Positions 18,533-26,965 of a DNA stretch of 64,000 bases are shown here, one piece after another (the first letter of the stretch is position 1; the number at the start of each line of letters is the position of its first letter). A model generated the notes under the pieces. It was not told the DNA's origin and searched no databases. It saw nothing but the letters and a program-made list of their open reading frames with translations. Position numbers and translations under genes: made by a program. The stretch covers positions 310,001-374,000 of the forward strand of contig JACRDF010000010.1 of assembly GCA_016212925.1 (NCBI GenBank). Direction: 5' to 3'. This DNA comes from Desulfomonile tiedjei. GTDB lineage: Bacteria; Desulfobacterota; Desulfomonilia; Desulfomonilales; Desulfomonilaceae.

Positions 18533-19039
18533 ATGGACGCAATGGAAGCCATTCTGACCCGGCGCAGTATCCGGAGTTACACATCCGAGCCTGTGTCCGA
18601 CGAGGCGGTCGATCAGCTCTTGAAGGCAGCGATGAGTGCGCCCACCGCGGCAAGCCAGCCGTGGCACTTCATCGTCATTCGGGATAGGAGCATACTGGAA
18701 AGCATTCCTTCCTTCCATGCCCATGCCGTGATGCTGCGAAGCGCACAGGTGGGCATCGCTGTTTGCGGTGACACCACATGGGGAGAACTGAGAGATCGAT
18801 GGCCTTTGGATTGTGCGGCTGCAACTGAGAATATGCTTATTTCGGCTAATGCAATGGGTTTGGGGGCCGTGTGGGTCGGGATCTATCCGGTAGCTGAAAG
18901 AATTGAAGGGCTACGAAGATTGCTGGGAATCCCGGAACATGTAGTTCCTCTATGCGTGGTTTCCTTGGGCTATGCGCGAGAGAAAAAGGGGCCTGCGAAT
19001 CGCTTCAGGGAGGATCGAATACATCGTGATCGCTGGTAA
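18533..19039 (+). CDS. Nitroreductase-family flavoprotein
   Basis: This 168-residue protein opens with the FMN-binding motif of the family (AILTRRSIRSYTSEPVSDEA), followed by APTAASQPWHFIVI, ENMLISANAMGLGAVWVG and GYAREKKGP near the end. It should be an NAD(P)H-dependent FMN oxidoreductase acting as a homodimer in the cytoplasm. The second of two adjacent ATGs is preferred because AGGGGG then lies at a better distance. It converges on the histidine kinase gene at 19069. Confidence 0.93.
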   Translation: MDAMEAILTRRSIRSYTSEPVSDEAVDQLLKAAMSAPTAASQPWHFIVIRDRSILESIPSFHAHAVMLRSAQVGIAVCGDTTWGELRDRWPLDCAAATENMLISANAMGLGAVWVGIYPVAERIEGLRRLLGIPEHVVPLCVVSLGYAREKKGPANRFREDRIHRDRW

Positions 19040-19068
19040 GCCGGCAATTGGATACAACGGCGTTCGCC

Positions 19069-20439
19069 TCAAGAGGGCCTCGCGGAACTAATCTCTCTGA
19101 ACTCTATGGCAAATTCCGTTCCGCCCGAGCGACGGATCTGAAGGTCCCCCTGAAGCTGCTTCACCAAAGTGTTGACAAGGCGTAAGCCCAGGGTTTGCGC
19201 ACTCTGAAAATCGAGGTCCGGGGAAAGCCCGACGCCGTTGTCCGAAACGATTAGCTGAAAAGTATTGTCGCTTGAGCCCAACAGGATTCTCACCGTCCCG
19301 CTTCTGCCGTCAGGAAACGCGTGCTTCAGGCAATTCGACACAAGCTCGTTGGTTATGAGGCCACAAGGAATAGCAGTATCGACCGACATGGATACAGGCG
19401 CGACTTCAGTCGTGAATTGTACCTGGCCGCGGCCGATCCCGAACGAGGAGGGGAGGAGGTTCACAAGGCTTTTTATGTACCCGTTCAAGTCGATCTTGGC
19501 CAGATCCTTCGACCGGTACAAAAGTTCATGGATCAGGACCATTGCTTCGAGGCGGTTTTGACTCTCCAAGAACATCAACTTGTAGTGTTCATCGCGAATA
19601 TGTCTGGACTGAAGCCTCAGTAAGCTCGATATAACCTGAAGGTTGTTCTTGACTCGGTGATGGATTTCGCGAAGGAGCACCACTTTCTCATCTAAAGAGG
19701 CCTTCAGAGATTCCTCGGCTTTTTGACGCTCGCCGATCTCCTCCTTGAGACATCTATTGAGTTCGTCACTCGTGGTGTTCTGTAAGATCAGCGAATCGAC
19801 CAGATCGCTGTTTTCAAAGCCCAGTCGCAACGAATCTGCATGAAGTTGATGCACACTCTTGCCGGTCATCACCAGCACCAGTGCAAACAGAGGAATTACA
19901 GTTCCCATAACAACGTGAACATCGTCCCCTTCGTACAGGAATCTCCCGGACAGGGGACACAACTCTGCGAGAACGGTGAGCACGCAAGTGGGCAAACTGG
20001 GGGAATAAACTACAGCGGCGGCTGATGCGATCCCGGTCAGAAACAGGGCGATGAGAAATTGATGCACCAGAGAATCTTTAGGGTAAAGGAAGATACCGGC
20101 CAAGCCCCAAATCAGTCCCGATGCCACTGTAGTGATGCCAAACCATTTGCCCCATACTGCGGCCGCGTCGCCGACGGGGCGGGCCTTACGGAACCCGGCT
20201 ATGAGGCCGTAACGCGGTAGTTGGGCCACCGTGTAACAGCCCAACCATGTCAACAAATGCGACCACGGGACAGCTTGCCGGAGAGCAGCAGTCAGGACCA
20301 CTGCGCTCAAAATCGCGCCGACCAGACCCGGTAAGGACTGGGAATATAGCTGTGAGATTTGTGCAGCACGGATCCTGCTTTCGACGATCGTTGGGCGCCG
20401 GTTCTTGTCTCTGTCGCCGAACAGTTTGCGCAATTCCAT
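19069..20439 (-). CDS. Membrane-bound HisKA_2-type sensor histidine kinase
   Basis: With the ATG at 20439 (AGGGGGG upstream) the protein has 456 residues. About five to six hydrophobic segments occupy residues 38-195. A coiled-coil leads to the HisKA_2 motif (REIHHRVKNNLQVISSLLRL, His at 260/261) and an HATPase domain with NELVSNCLKHAF and DNGVGLSPD. Kinases of this type typically act in general-stress or light and redox pathways with atypical regulators. No response regulator gene is adjacent, so it is an orphan here. Confidence 0.9.
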   Translation of the reverse strand: MELRKLFGDRDKNRRPTIVESRIRAAQISQLYSQSLPGLVGAILSAVVLTAALRQAVPWSHLLTWLGCYTVAQLPRYGLIAGFRKARPVGDAAAVWGKWFGITTVASGLIWGLAGIFLYPKDSLVHQFLIALFLTGIASAAAVVYSPSLPTCVLTVLAELCPLSGRFLYEGDDVHVVMGTVIPLFALVLVMTGKSVHQLHADSLRLGFENSDLVDSLILQNTTSDELNRCLKEEIGERQKAEESLKASLDEKVVLLREIHHRVKNNLQVISSLLRLQSRHIRDEHYKLMFLESQNRLEAMVLIHELLYRSKDLAKIDLNGYIKSLVNLLPSSFGIGRGQVQFTTEVAPVSMSVDTAIPCGLITNELVSNCLKHAFPDGRSGTVRILLGSSDNTFQLIVSDNGVGLSPDLDFQSAQTLGLRLVNTLVKQLQGDLQIRRSGGTEFAIEFREISSARPS

Positions 20440-20553
20440 GGAGCCCCCCTGACGAGTCAGCTCATGACTGACAAATGGTCTCACCAATATCAATTCGCTT
20501 TTCCAGCAGTACGCGCGGCCCGCGCCCCCGAAGACAAGGCAAAGCGACCCCGA

Positions 20554-20859
20554 CTAGCCGTGCCATTTCTTGCGGAACCGGAACACCCACTTGGAAAGAT
20601 AGCCCACTACCAGCAGAAAGATGACAATAGCGGCCAGCAAGATCATATTGTGCGTCCAATCCGAGATCCTGTTTCCCAGAAGTTCCTGCACTTCCACAAT
20701 TAAGAGAGACCAGGGGCCAATGACTATGAAAAATGCTATCAATCTATCCAGGAATGCTATGGGTTCTTCCTCCGGCTCGGATGCCCCGTGCTCCGTCGGA
20801 TCGCCGCCGATTCCCGGACTATCTTCCGGGGGAGGGGCCCCGGATTCGGTCTGAGCCAT
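20554..20859 (-). CDS. Small membrane protein, hypothetical
   Basis: The 101-residue product has a Pro/Glu-rich N-terminus, then two hydrophobic helices (AFFIVIGPWSLLIVEVQELL and MILLAAIVIFLLVVGYL) and a basic tail KWVFRFRKKWHG, so both ends may be cytoplasmic. AAGGA lies 8 bp before the ATG. I recognise no family. It lies upstream of the HisKA_2 kinase on the same strand, 114 bp apart, and could be co-transcribed. Confidence 0.7.
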   Translation of the reverse strand: MAQTESGAPPPEDSPGIGGDPTEHGASEPEEEPIAFLDRLIAFFIVIGPWSLLIVEVQELLGNRISDWTHNMILLAAIVIFLLVVGYLSKWVFRFRKKWHG

Positions 20860-21124
20860 TCTTGAGTCCTTTCAATTTGACGGTGGAAAACAGGCTGAAA
20901 AAGTTACAGTTCCACCACATTTAACGGGTGAATACTACACTCCATGGGAGCGCAGGTCAATGGCGGTCCTGCGGCCGTCGGAGAGGTGGCGATATACCAT
21001 TTTACCTGAGACAAGACAGAGAAAAGTTAAGCTACCACGGCTGTGCACGGTTATAAAGCGAGCGTCAAGAATAGTGTGCGACTACGAAATGCGTCCTTTG
21101 GAAATTGGTACGTCGCGGCCTCCG

Positions 21125-21453
21125 GAAACTGTCTCAAAACCCTCAAGTGCAGGAGGCTCGTGTACGGCGCACTTCGAGAAGGCTGTCTCAGAAGTCGGAG
21201 AAAGGTTCAGATCGTGCTACGAATTGAACCCCAGCGGCCCATGGTGGGTAGCCCGGAGGCTACTGCCTCCGGGTGCCGCAGGCACAAGAGGTCTGGACCT
21301 GTGATACTGCAATGGATTCATTGATGAATATAGCAGGTTCAAATATTTGTTCGGCCACCAGACCTCCTGTCGCTTCGCGACCCGGACGTAGTAACGTCCG
21401 GGCTACCCGCCGCGTAGGACCATTCCCACGTATCCATTAGTTTTGAGACAGTT
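21125..21453. mobile_element. MITE-like element with terminal inverted repeats and 6-bp target duplication
   Basis: The ends are exact inverted repeats of 14 bp: AACTGTCTCAAAAC at 21127-21140 and GTTTTGAGACAGTT at 21440-21453. The hexamer CCTCCG occurs directly outside each end (21119-21124 and 21454-21459), as expected of a target-site duplication. The 329-bp interior encodes no transposase and contains GC-rich hairpins such as GTAGCCCGGAGG with GCCTCCGGG. This fits a non-autonomous insertion element. Confidence 0.6.
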
Positions 21454-21559
21454 CCTCCGTGCCGGCACATTTTTCGGACACAAGTCAGTTGGTTCGGTCG
21501 GTTCTATTAGAGCGGGCGCTATACAAAAGGTGAGGAATTGTGGCACCTGGTACAACCAC

Positions 21560-21840
21560 CCACCAAGGTAGGTAAGCATTCGGTCTTGCGGGGGTAGAAA
21601 GGATTCTGAGCCCTGAAGGGGCGTACCAGTGGTAGCCACGGGTGTAACCCGTGGACCGGAAGCACTGCCACAGCCCTGGATCTCCGGCCCTGGAGGGGGC
21701 GACCAATCCCGAAGTCCAACTCACATTCATGGTCGACCCCTCCAGGGCCGGAGATCCAAATGATTGTGTGGGCCATTCTCCACGGGCTTACGCGCGTGGC
21801 TACCGTCGGGCTGCCCCTTCGGGGCATGGGTGACGCTCTC
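21560..21840. repeat. Cluster of GC-rich palindromic repeats
   Basis: The stretch contains GCCCTGAAGGGGC, CCACGGGTGTAACCCGTGG and a longer inverted pair: GGATCTCCGGCCCTGGAGGG near 21678 with CCCTCCAGGGCCGGAGATCC near 21738. A further pair lies at CCCTTCGGGGC. These look like REP-type palindromes, which are often spread by Y1 transposases in trans; none is encoded in the window. Confidence 0.55.
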
Positions 21841-21966
21841 GCACGTAAGTGAATGATTCCCAAAAGTAGATCTTCAAAACTGGATTTTCTAACCTGAGGC
21901 TGATATGCTATACAGTGGAGTTAATTGATTATAATGGAATTGATCCTACGTCGAGGCTTGCCGTTT

Positions 21967-23397
21967 ATGGACATAGAAAAGGCCGCGTATACTGAGAGCC
22001 GGCGGCTCCACTGGGACTCGGTCTGGAACAAAATGGGGACCGACAGAAAGTGGGGCGGATTCTACCACACGAGAGTGGAACAGATTTTTCAAGGCCTGGT
22101 TCTGCCCGGGCAACGCGTAATTGAAATCGGATGCTCATACGGGGATTTACTGGCAGCGCTCAAACCCTCGGTGGGCGTGGGGGTGGATTTTTCGCAGGGA
22201 ATGATCAGAGCCGCTGCCGCGCGTTACCCCGAGCTGCACTTCGTCCTTGCAGACGGACATGAATTGCCTGTGAAAGGGCCTTTTGACGTTATTATCCTCT
22301 CCGACCTGGTGAACGACCTCTGGGATGTTCAGGAAGCATTCGGGCAGCTCCGAGCAATCTCGCACAGACATACCAGAGTGATTGTCAACAGCTACAGCCG
22401 CCTTTGGGAGCTGCCGCTTGCCGCTACGGAATCGCTGAAACTTGCGAGGCCCACATTAAATCAAAACTGGCTGACGGTGGACGACATCACGCAACTGCTT
22501 AAGCTGGCGGATTTCCAAGTGGTCAGGCATTGGAGCGAGATACTGTGTCCGATCGACATCCCCGTGGTCCAGCCCTTCTGCAATAGGTTCCTGGTGAAAA
22601 TATGGCCGTTCAGATTCCTGGCCCTGACGAATTTCGTGATCGCTCGGCCCAATGGACTGGCGGAAAGTGATATCGAACAGCCGCTGGTCTCGGTGATAGT
22701 GCCTGCAAGGAATGAGGCCGGCAATATCGCGGAGATCTTTGAGAGAGTGCCCGAAATGGGGCGCGGCACTGAACTGGTGTTCGTGGAAGGACATTCCAAG
22801 GACGATACCTTTGCCACGATTGAAAAGACTATAGCCACGTATCCGCATCGTCGATGCAAGCTCTTCAGGCAGACAGGCGAGGGCAAGGGAGACGCTGTGA
22901 GGCTGGGGTTCACCGAGGCGGCCGGTGACATTCTGATGATTCTCGATGCCGATCTTACGGTTCCGCCCGAAGATCTGCCCCGTTTTTATGATGCCCTGGT
23001 TTCCTCGAAGGGCGAATTTGTCAATGGCGTGCGTCTTGTTTATCCGATGCAAGATGAGGCCATGCGCTTTTTCAATCTGGTAGGGAACAAGCTTTTCAGT
23101 CTCGGCTTTTCATGGCTGTTGGGACAGCCGATAAAGGACACATTGTGCGGGACCAAAGTCCTGTGGGCGGAACATTACAAAATGATAGCCGAGAATCGTT
23201 CCTATTTCGGGACCCTTGATCCATTCGGAGATTTTGACCTTATTCTCGGGGCGGTGAAATTGAACCTGGCTATTCTCGACCTTCCCGTTCGTTATCGTAA
23301 CCGCCGTTATGGCGACACCAACATCCGGCGCTGGATGCACGGACTGCTTCTCTTGAGGATGGCGGCAATTGCCGCTTTGAGAATTAAATTTGTGTGA
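21967..23397 (+). CDS. Fused SAM methyltransferase and GT2 glycosyltransferase
   Basis: The product (476 residues from the ATG at 21967) has two catalytic halves. Residues 1-215 form a class I SAM methyltransferase (motif I VIEIGCSYGDLL, then VGVDFS and FDVIILSDLVNDL). Residues 230-476 form a family 2 glycosyltransferase (VSVIVPARNEAGNIAEIF, TGEGKGDAVRLGF, DAD in ILDADLTVPPEDL, and LCGTKVLW). The GT half resembles dolichol- or polyprenyl-phosphate sugar synthases. Earlier starts (TTG 21925, ATG 21934) have poorer ribosome sites. The following gene is a GT-C-like membrane protein that could use the polyprenyl-linked sugar. Confidence 0.88.
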   Translation: MDIEKAAYTESRRLHWDSVWNKMGTDRKWGGFYHTRVEQIFQGLVLPGQRVIEIGCSYGDLLAALKPSVGVGVDFSQGMIRAAAARYPELHFVLADGHELPVKGPFDVIILSDLVNDLWDVQEAFGQLRAISHRHTRVIVNSYSRLWELPLAATESLKLARPTLNQNWLTVDDITQLLKLADFQVVRHWSEILCPIDIPVVQPFCNRFLVKIWPFRFLALTNFVIARPNGLAESDIEQPLVSVIVPARNEAGNIAEIFERVPEMGRGTELVFVEGHSKDDTFATIEKTIATYPHRRCKLFRQTGEGKGDAVRLGFTEAAGDILMILDADLTVPPEDLPRFYDALVSSKGEFVNGVRLVYPMQDEAMRFFNLVGNKLFSLGFSWLLGQPIKDTLCGTKVLWAEHYKMIAENRSYFGTLDPFGDFDLILGAVKLNLAILDLPVRYRNRRYGDTNIRRWMHGLLLLRMAAIAALRIKFV

Positions 23398-23500
23398 CGG
23401 CAAGCGAAAGAGCCGAATCTGCCGCGAGCAACCCCAACCTTATGCCCGCTTCCGGCAGTGCGTGAGAATTTAGCAGATCAGCCGAAAGGAGAGAGCGTAA

Positions 23501-26035
23501 TTGAGCAATCCAGAGGAACAAAGAAATATGGGATCAGTGGACGGCGCGGATAGCTTCCTGGTCAGCCGTAGTCCCTGGGTAACGGTATCTGTACTCCTCC
23601 TGATTTTCTTGATGTTTGCGGCCATCGGGTTTGGCTTGCATCTCCCGGGCTTTCATTCACCCATGGTTTACGACAGTTCCTATTTTATCCAAGGCAAGGC
23701 CTCGTTGTTTGCCCAGCATGAGGTCCTCAAGCTGATAAGCATAGTGCCCGCGCGGCCGCTGTTCCTGACGACTTTGTATCTTAATCACCTCGTGACGGGT
23801 ATGGAACCTTTCTATTTTCGCGTGGGAAACATACTGCTCTTGGCCGGAGCGGGATTGGCCTTGGTGCTGCTGGCAGCGACTATTTTCGGAATCCAAGGAC
23901 TTAGAGTGCCCGGGACGAGGCAGGAAAAGCTGGCCGTCAGCATTCTGTTAGGCTTGCTGTTCGTGGTCCATCCTCTGCAAAGCTATGTGGTTTTGTATGT
24001 TTGGCAGCGGGAAGCCATTATGGCCTGCTTCTTCTATTTTGCAGGACTGGCGGTATATTTGGCCGCTCGCTCAGGACGCTTCCGGCATGAAATCGCTGCC
24101 TACGCCTGTGCCGCACTTCTTTTCCTGGCCGGAATGCTGAGCAAAGAAAATGTCGTGACCTTTCCCGCAATGTTGATCCTCGCGGAACTAGTACTGTTCG
24201 GCCAGGGCCTCAGAGGTCTGATCAAAAGGGCTCTGCCCATTGCAGCCATCGTGGTCCCTGTTGCGGTGAGTTATCTACTGGTTACACATTATCTCCACGC
24301 GTCGACTAGCGAAATTGGAAAAGGGGTTTTCGCGAGAATTGCCGAGCATTACACTTACGCCGGGACCTCTCCGGTCCACGTGGCACTGACGGAAGCTCGG
24401 ACCCTGTTTTCTTATCTGGCAATGATCCTGGTTCCGTACGACCTGGAATTCATGAGACCGGAGATTGTTTCCAAGTCAATTCTCACTCCCCCTACTACGC
24501 TCCTGGCGTGCCTGGGCTGGATCTCTCTTTTGGGGATGAGTATTGTGCTGGCCCGCAAGAAGCCCTTGATTGCTTTCGGCATACTATTTTACGTCGTTGC
24601 TCTGTTGCCGGAATCTCTGCTCATTCCGCAGTACCTCTTTTTCAGTTACAGGGCTATTTTGCCCATGTTTGGCGTCTTGCTGGTTTTGGGTGGGGCAATG
24701 TTGGCTCTCAACGCCTGGGCCGCCGCGAGGCTGCCGGAAAGGCCTTTGAAAGTGGCCATGGCAGGAGGTTCTTCGGTGGTGCTGGTCCTGTTCGCTGTGG
24801 TGACCTATTCCCAGGCCAAGAGCTGGAGCCCGGACTCGTTCTGGAACAATCCGTCATCTAGACTGCCGTCGTATTCGGAAGAGTTGGAAATGGTTCCCTA
24901 CCTGGACATAGCGATGAATAACATGGCTACATTGGTAGGGGCCAAGAAATACAAAGAGGCCCTCGAACTCTTTTCGAAAGCCGCAGCCATACCAAGTCCT
25001 GTTGAAAAGACCGAAGAAGTGAACCTGGCAGCTGAGCGATTCGCTAAGGCCTTCGCTAGCCAACCCATGAGAGCGGCAGCGGGCTTGATCGGCTTGGGCG
25101 TTGCTTTGTCGGGCACGGGCAAGTTTTCGGACGCGATGGAACCATACAAAATGGCCCTGGAAATCGAGCCCCACCATCCGGACGTTCGCTTGAGCCTAGG
25201 GTCGATTCGAGAATACATGGGGGATTTACAGGGGGCCATAGAAGAATACAAGAAGGCCATCGAGGTTGACCCGTGGGCTGCAACATCTTATCAGACCCTG
25301 GGGCTTGCATTGAAAAAGACGGGGAATTTGCGAGCGGCCGCAGAGGAATTTTGGAAAGCCCTCCAACTCGATCCGCGGTTGGCATCGGCTTATGTGAATC
25401 TGGGCGCCGTGTACTATGAGGCCGGGTATTCGTCGGAGGCCGGCGAACAATTCAAGAAGGCGCTCGAGATCGAACCCAATTCAGCAGACCTCCATCACAA
25501 ATTGGGCCGTCTAATGGCGGAATCAGGTAACTTGACGGAAGCTTTGAAGAACTACAGCAAGGCTGTGGAACTCAACCCTTCGCTGGCAGCCGCTCACGGG
25601 GATCTCGCTCTTGCGCACGAATACTCAGGAAACCTTGAGGAAGCGCTGAAGGAATACAGAGCCGCCGTACGACTGGAACCCAATTTCGCGATGCTTCACA
25701 ACCTGCTGGGACTCGCGCTAAAGAAATCCGGCAAGTTGCAGGAAGCGATCGTTCATTATCGTCGGGCCATCGAAATCGAGCCGGGCCTTGTCAACGCCCA
25801 TAACAATCTTGGTGTTGCCCTTGAAAAGACCGGAGACTTGAAACAGGCCATAGAACAATACAGGAGAGTTCTCGAAATTGATTCGAACTCAGCTATTGCG
25901 TGCAACAATCTGGGGGTGGCACTCAAGAAATCCGGCGATGTGGCCGGCGCGATCGAGCAATACAAGAAAGCGATTACCATGGATCCCCAATTTGCCGCAG
26001 CACATAATAATATGAGCCGGGCTTTGAAACAGTAG
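23501..26035 (+). CDS. Polytopic membrane protein with C-terminal TPR array, TMTC-like
   Basis: This 844-residue protein starts at a TTG with AAGGAGAG nine bases upstream. Residues 25-440 contain about ten membrane segments with a long first periplasmic loop (MVYDSSYFIQGKASLF), as in GT-C type mannosyltransferases. From about residue 465 a soluble region holds around eleven tetratricopeptide repeats (units like EAGYSSEAGEQFKKALEIEP and AHNNLGVALEKTGDLKQA). The architecture matches TMTC-like O-mannosyltransferases, but the transferase activity is inferred. It follows the methyltransferase-GT2 fusion by 103 bp on the same strand. Confidence 0.85.
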   Translation: MSNPEEQRNMGSVDGADSFLVSRSPWVTVSVLLLIFLMFAAIGFGLHLPGFHSPMVYDSSYFIQGKASLFAQHEVLKLISIVPARPLFLTTLYLNHLVTGMEPFYFRVGNILLLAGAGLALVLLAATIFGIQGLRVPGTRQEKLAVSILLGLLFVVHPLQSYVVLYVWQREAIMACFFYFAGLAVYLAARSGRFRHEIAAYACAALLFLAGMLSKENVVTFPAMLILAELVLFGQGLRGLIKRALPIAAIVVPVAVSYLLVTHYLHASTSEIGKGVFARIAEHYTYAGTSPVHVALTEARTLFSYLAMILVPYDLEFMRPEIVSKSILTPPTTLLACLGWISLLGMSIVLARKKPLIAFGILFYVVALLPESLLIPQYLFFSYRAILPMFGVLLVLGGAMLALNAWAAARLPERPLKVAMAGGSSVVLVLFAVVTYSQAKSWSPDSFWNNPSSRLPSYSEELEMVPYLDIAMNNMATLVGAKKYKEALELFSKAAAIPSPVEKTEEVNLAAERFAKAFASQPMRAAAGLIGLGVALSGTGKFSDAMEPYKMALEIEPHHPDVRLSLGSIREYMGDLQGAIEEYKKAIEVDPWAATSYQTLGLALKKTGNLRAAAEEFWKALQLDPRLASAYVNLGAVYYEAGYSSEAGEQFKKALEIEPNSADLHHKLGRLMAESGNLTEALKNYSKAVELNPSLAAAHGDLALAHEYSGNLEEALKEYRAAVRLEPNFAMLHNLLGLALKKSGKLQEAIVHYRRAIEIEPGLVNAHNNLGVALEKTGDLKQAIEQYRRVLEIDSNSAIACNNLGVALKKSGDVAGAIEQYKKAITMDPQFAAAHNNMSRALKQ

Positions 26036-26203
26036 GCAATTCGGCTCGGCGTGGAAGCCAACGTCCAAAAGAGGCGGTACCTATTGAATTTACGCGCAAC
26101 GTTCCCTGTTCAAAGTGACAAAACCGGCTCCAGTAACTCTGCTCAGCGTTAGGTGCCCGAAGAACGGGTCGGCATCCCAAAGGAGCGTCCTCGCAAGCAT
26201 CTC

Positions 26204-26443
26204 CTAGCCCGCATCCGAGGGCACAAGTTGACAGGCCCTCCGTATGTCAGTAGGGAGCGGCAGGTACACCGTTCCAGTTTGCCCGGGCTGCATTTTATCC
26301 CGAGTTGTCTGGTCCATTCTTTGGTAGTCCTGCATGCATTTCCAGATCCTAGGCCCTTCCACGCGGTTCATGTCGACGGCTGTCGCGCCGGTGCCCCAAA
26401 CTCCGAGAGCCACTACCATCAACAATACTGTGAATATCCTCAT
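26204..26443 (-). CDS. Small secreted protein, hypothetical
   Basis: The 79-residue product has a signal peptide (MRIFTVLLMVVALGVWGTGA, cleavage near ATAVD) and a short mature part with two Cys residues that could form a disulfide (C36 and C71). The ribosome site AAGGAGG lies 6 bp upstream of the ATG, which makes the gene credible despite its size. No family is recognised. Confidence 0.65.
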   Translation of the reverse strand: MRIFTVLLMVVALGVWGTGATAVDMNRVEGPRIWKCMQDYQRMDQTTRDKMQPGQTGTVYLPLPTDIRRACQLVPSDAG

Positions 26444-26965
26444 CGTCTGCCTCCTTGTCTTCCCACTTGATGAAGGCGGTGGGTGACACTTCTTGTATTA
26501 AGAATGGGTCCAACAAACCCCTTGGGCAACCCATGTCAAGAATTGAAGCATTTTTCTTGACACGTTCGAGGCAGGCATTTATAAAGTACAATAGTATGAT
26601 TAATGGTCAATTTGAGGCCTTTTGTTAGGCATTGGTTATTTCATTCGGTCATTCCTTAGCGATTGACAACCAGAAGGGGCGCTTGGAAACATTCTTTTAG
26701 CGTACCCCGGAAGAAATCACGAATTAGTTTTATTGAACCGTTGCCGCGGACTTGAAATGTTTGTTCATTGCCCATGAAGACAGCCAAAGAAGAGCATTAT
26801 TGTTTTGTCGTCCGGTAAGGAGACCGGGGGGGCATGTACATCCAGCCGTAATGGCTTTTAAATTGGGAAATAGTATGACCTGGAACCATAACCCTGTTAA
26901 CTGCCTGTTAACAAATTGATTCTCGGTTTCGAGAAAAACAGCAACACCCTTAGGAGGGCTGGCAA
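26444..26965. other. AT-rich divergent promoter region
   Basis: These 520 bases separate the small secreted protein gene (minus) from the FecR-like gene (plus). They are more AT-rich than the neighbourhood, contain no gene and end with the repeat described at 26896-26935. Confidence 0.5.
26896..26935 (+). promoter_or_regulatory. GTTAAC repeat and leader hairpin upstream of the FecR-like gene
   Basis: GTTAAC-tgcct-GTTAAC (26896-26912) is both a direct and an inverted repeat. It is followed by the hairpin TTCTCG-gttt-CGAGAA (26920-26935), 14 bp before the AGGAGGG ribosome site. The first may be an operator and the second a 5' leader structure affecting translation. Confidence 0.35.

Larger units (their letters stand above)
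20860..21966. other. Long gene-free region built of repeats
   Basis: About 1.1 kb without a credible gene. It holds the MITE-like element at 21125-21453 and a second repeat cluster at 21560-21840. The frames present are short and consist of repeat sequence. Confidence 0.6.
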
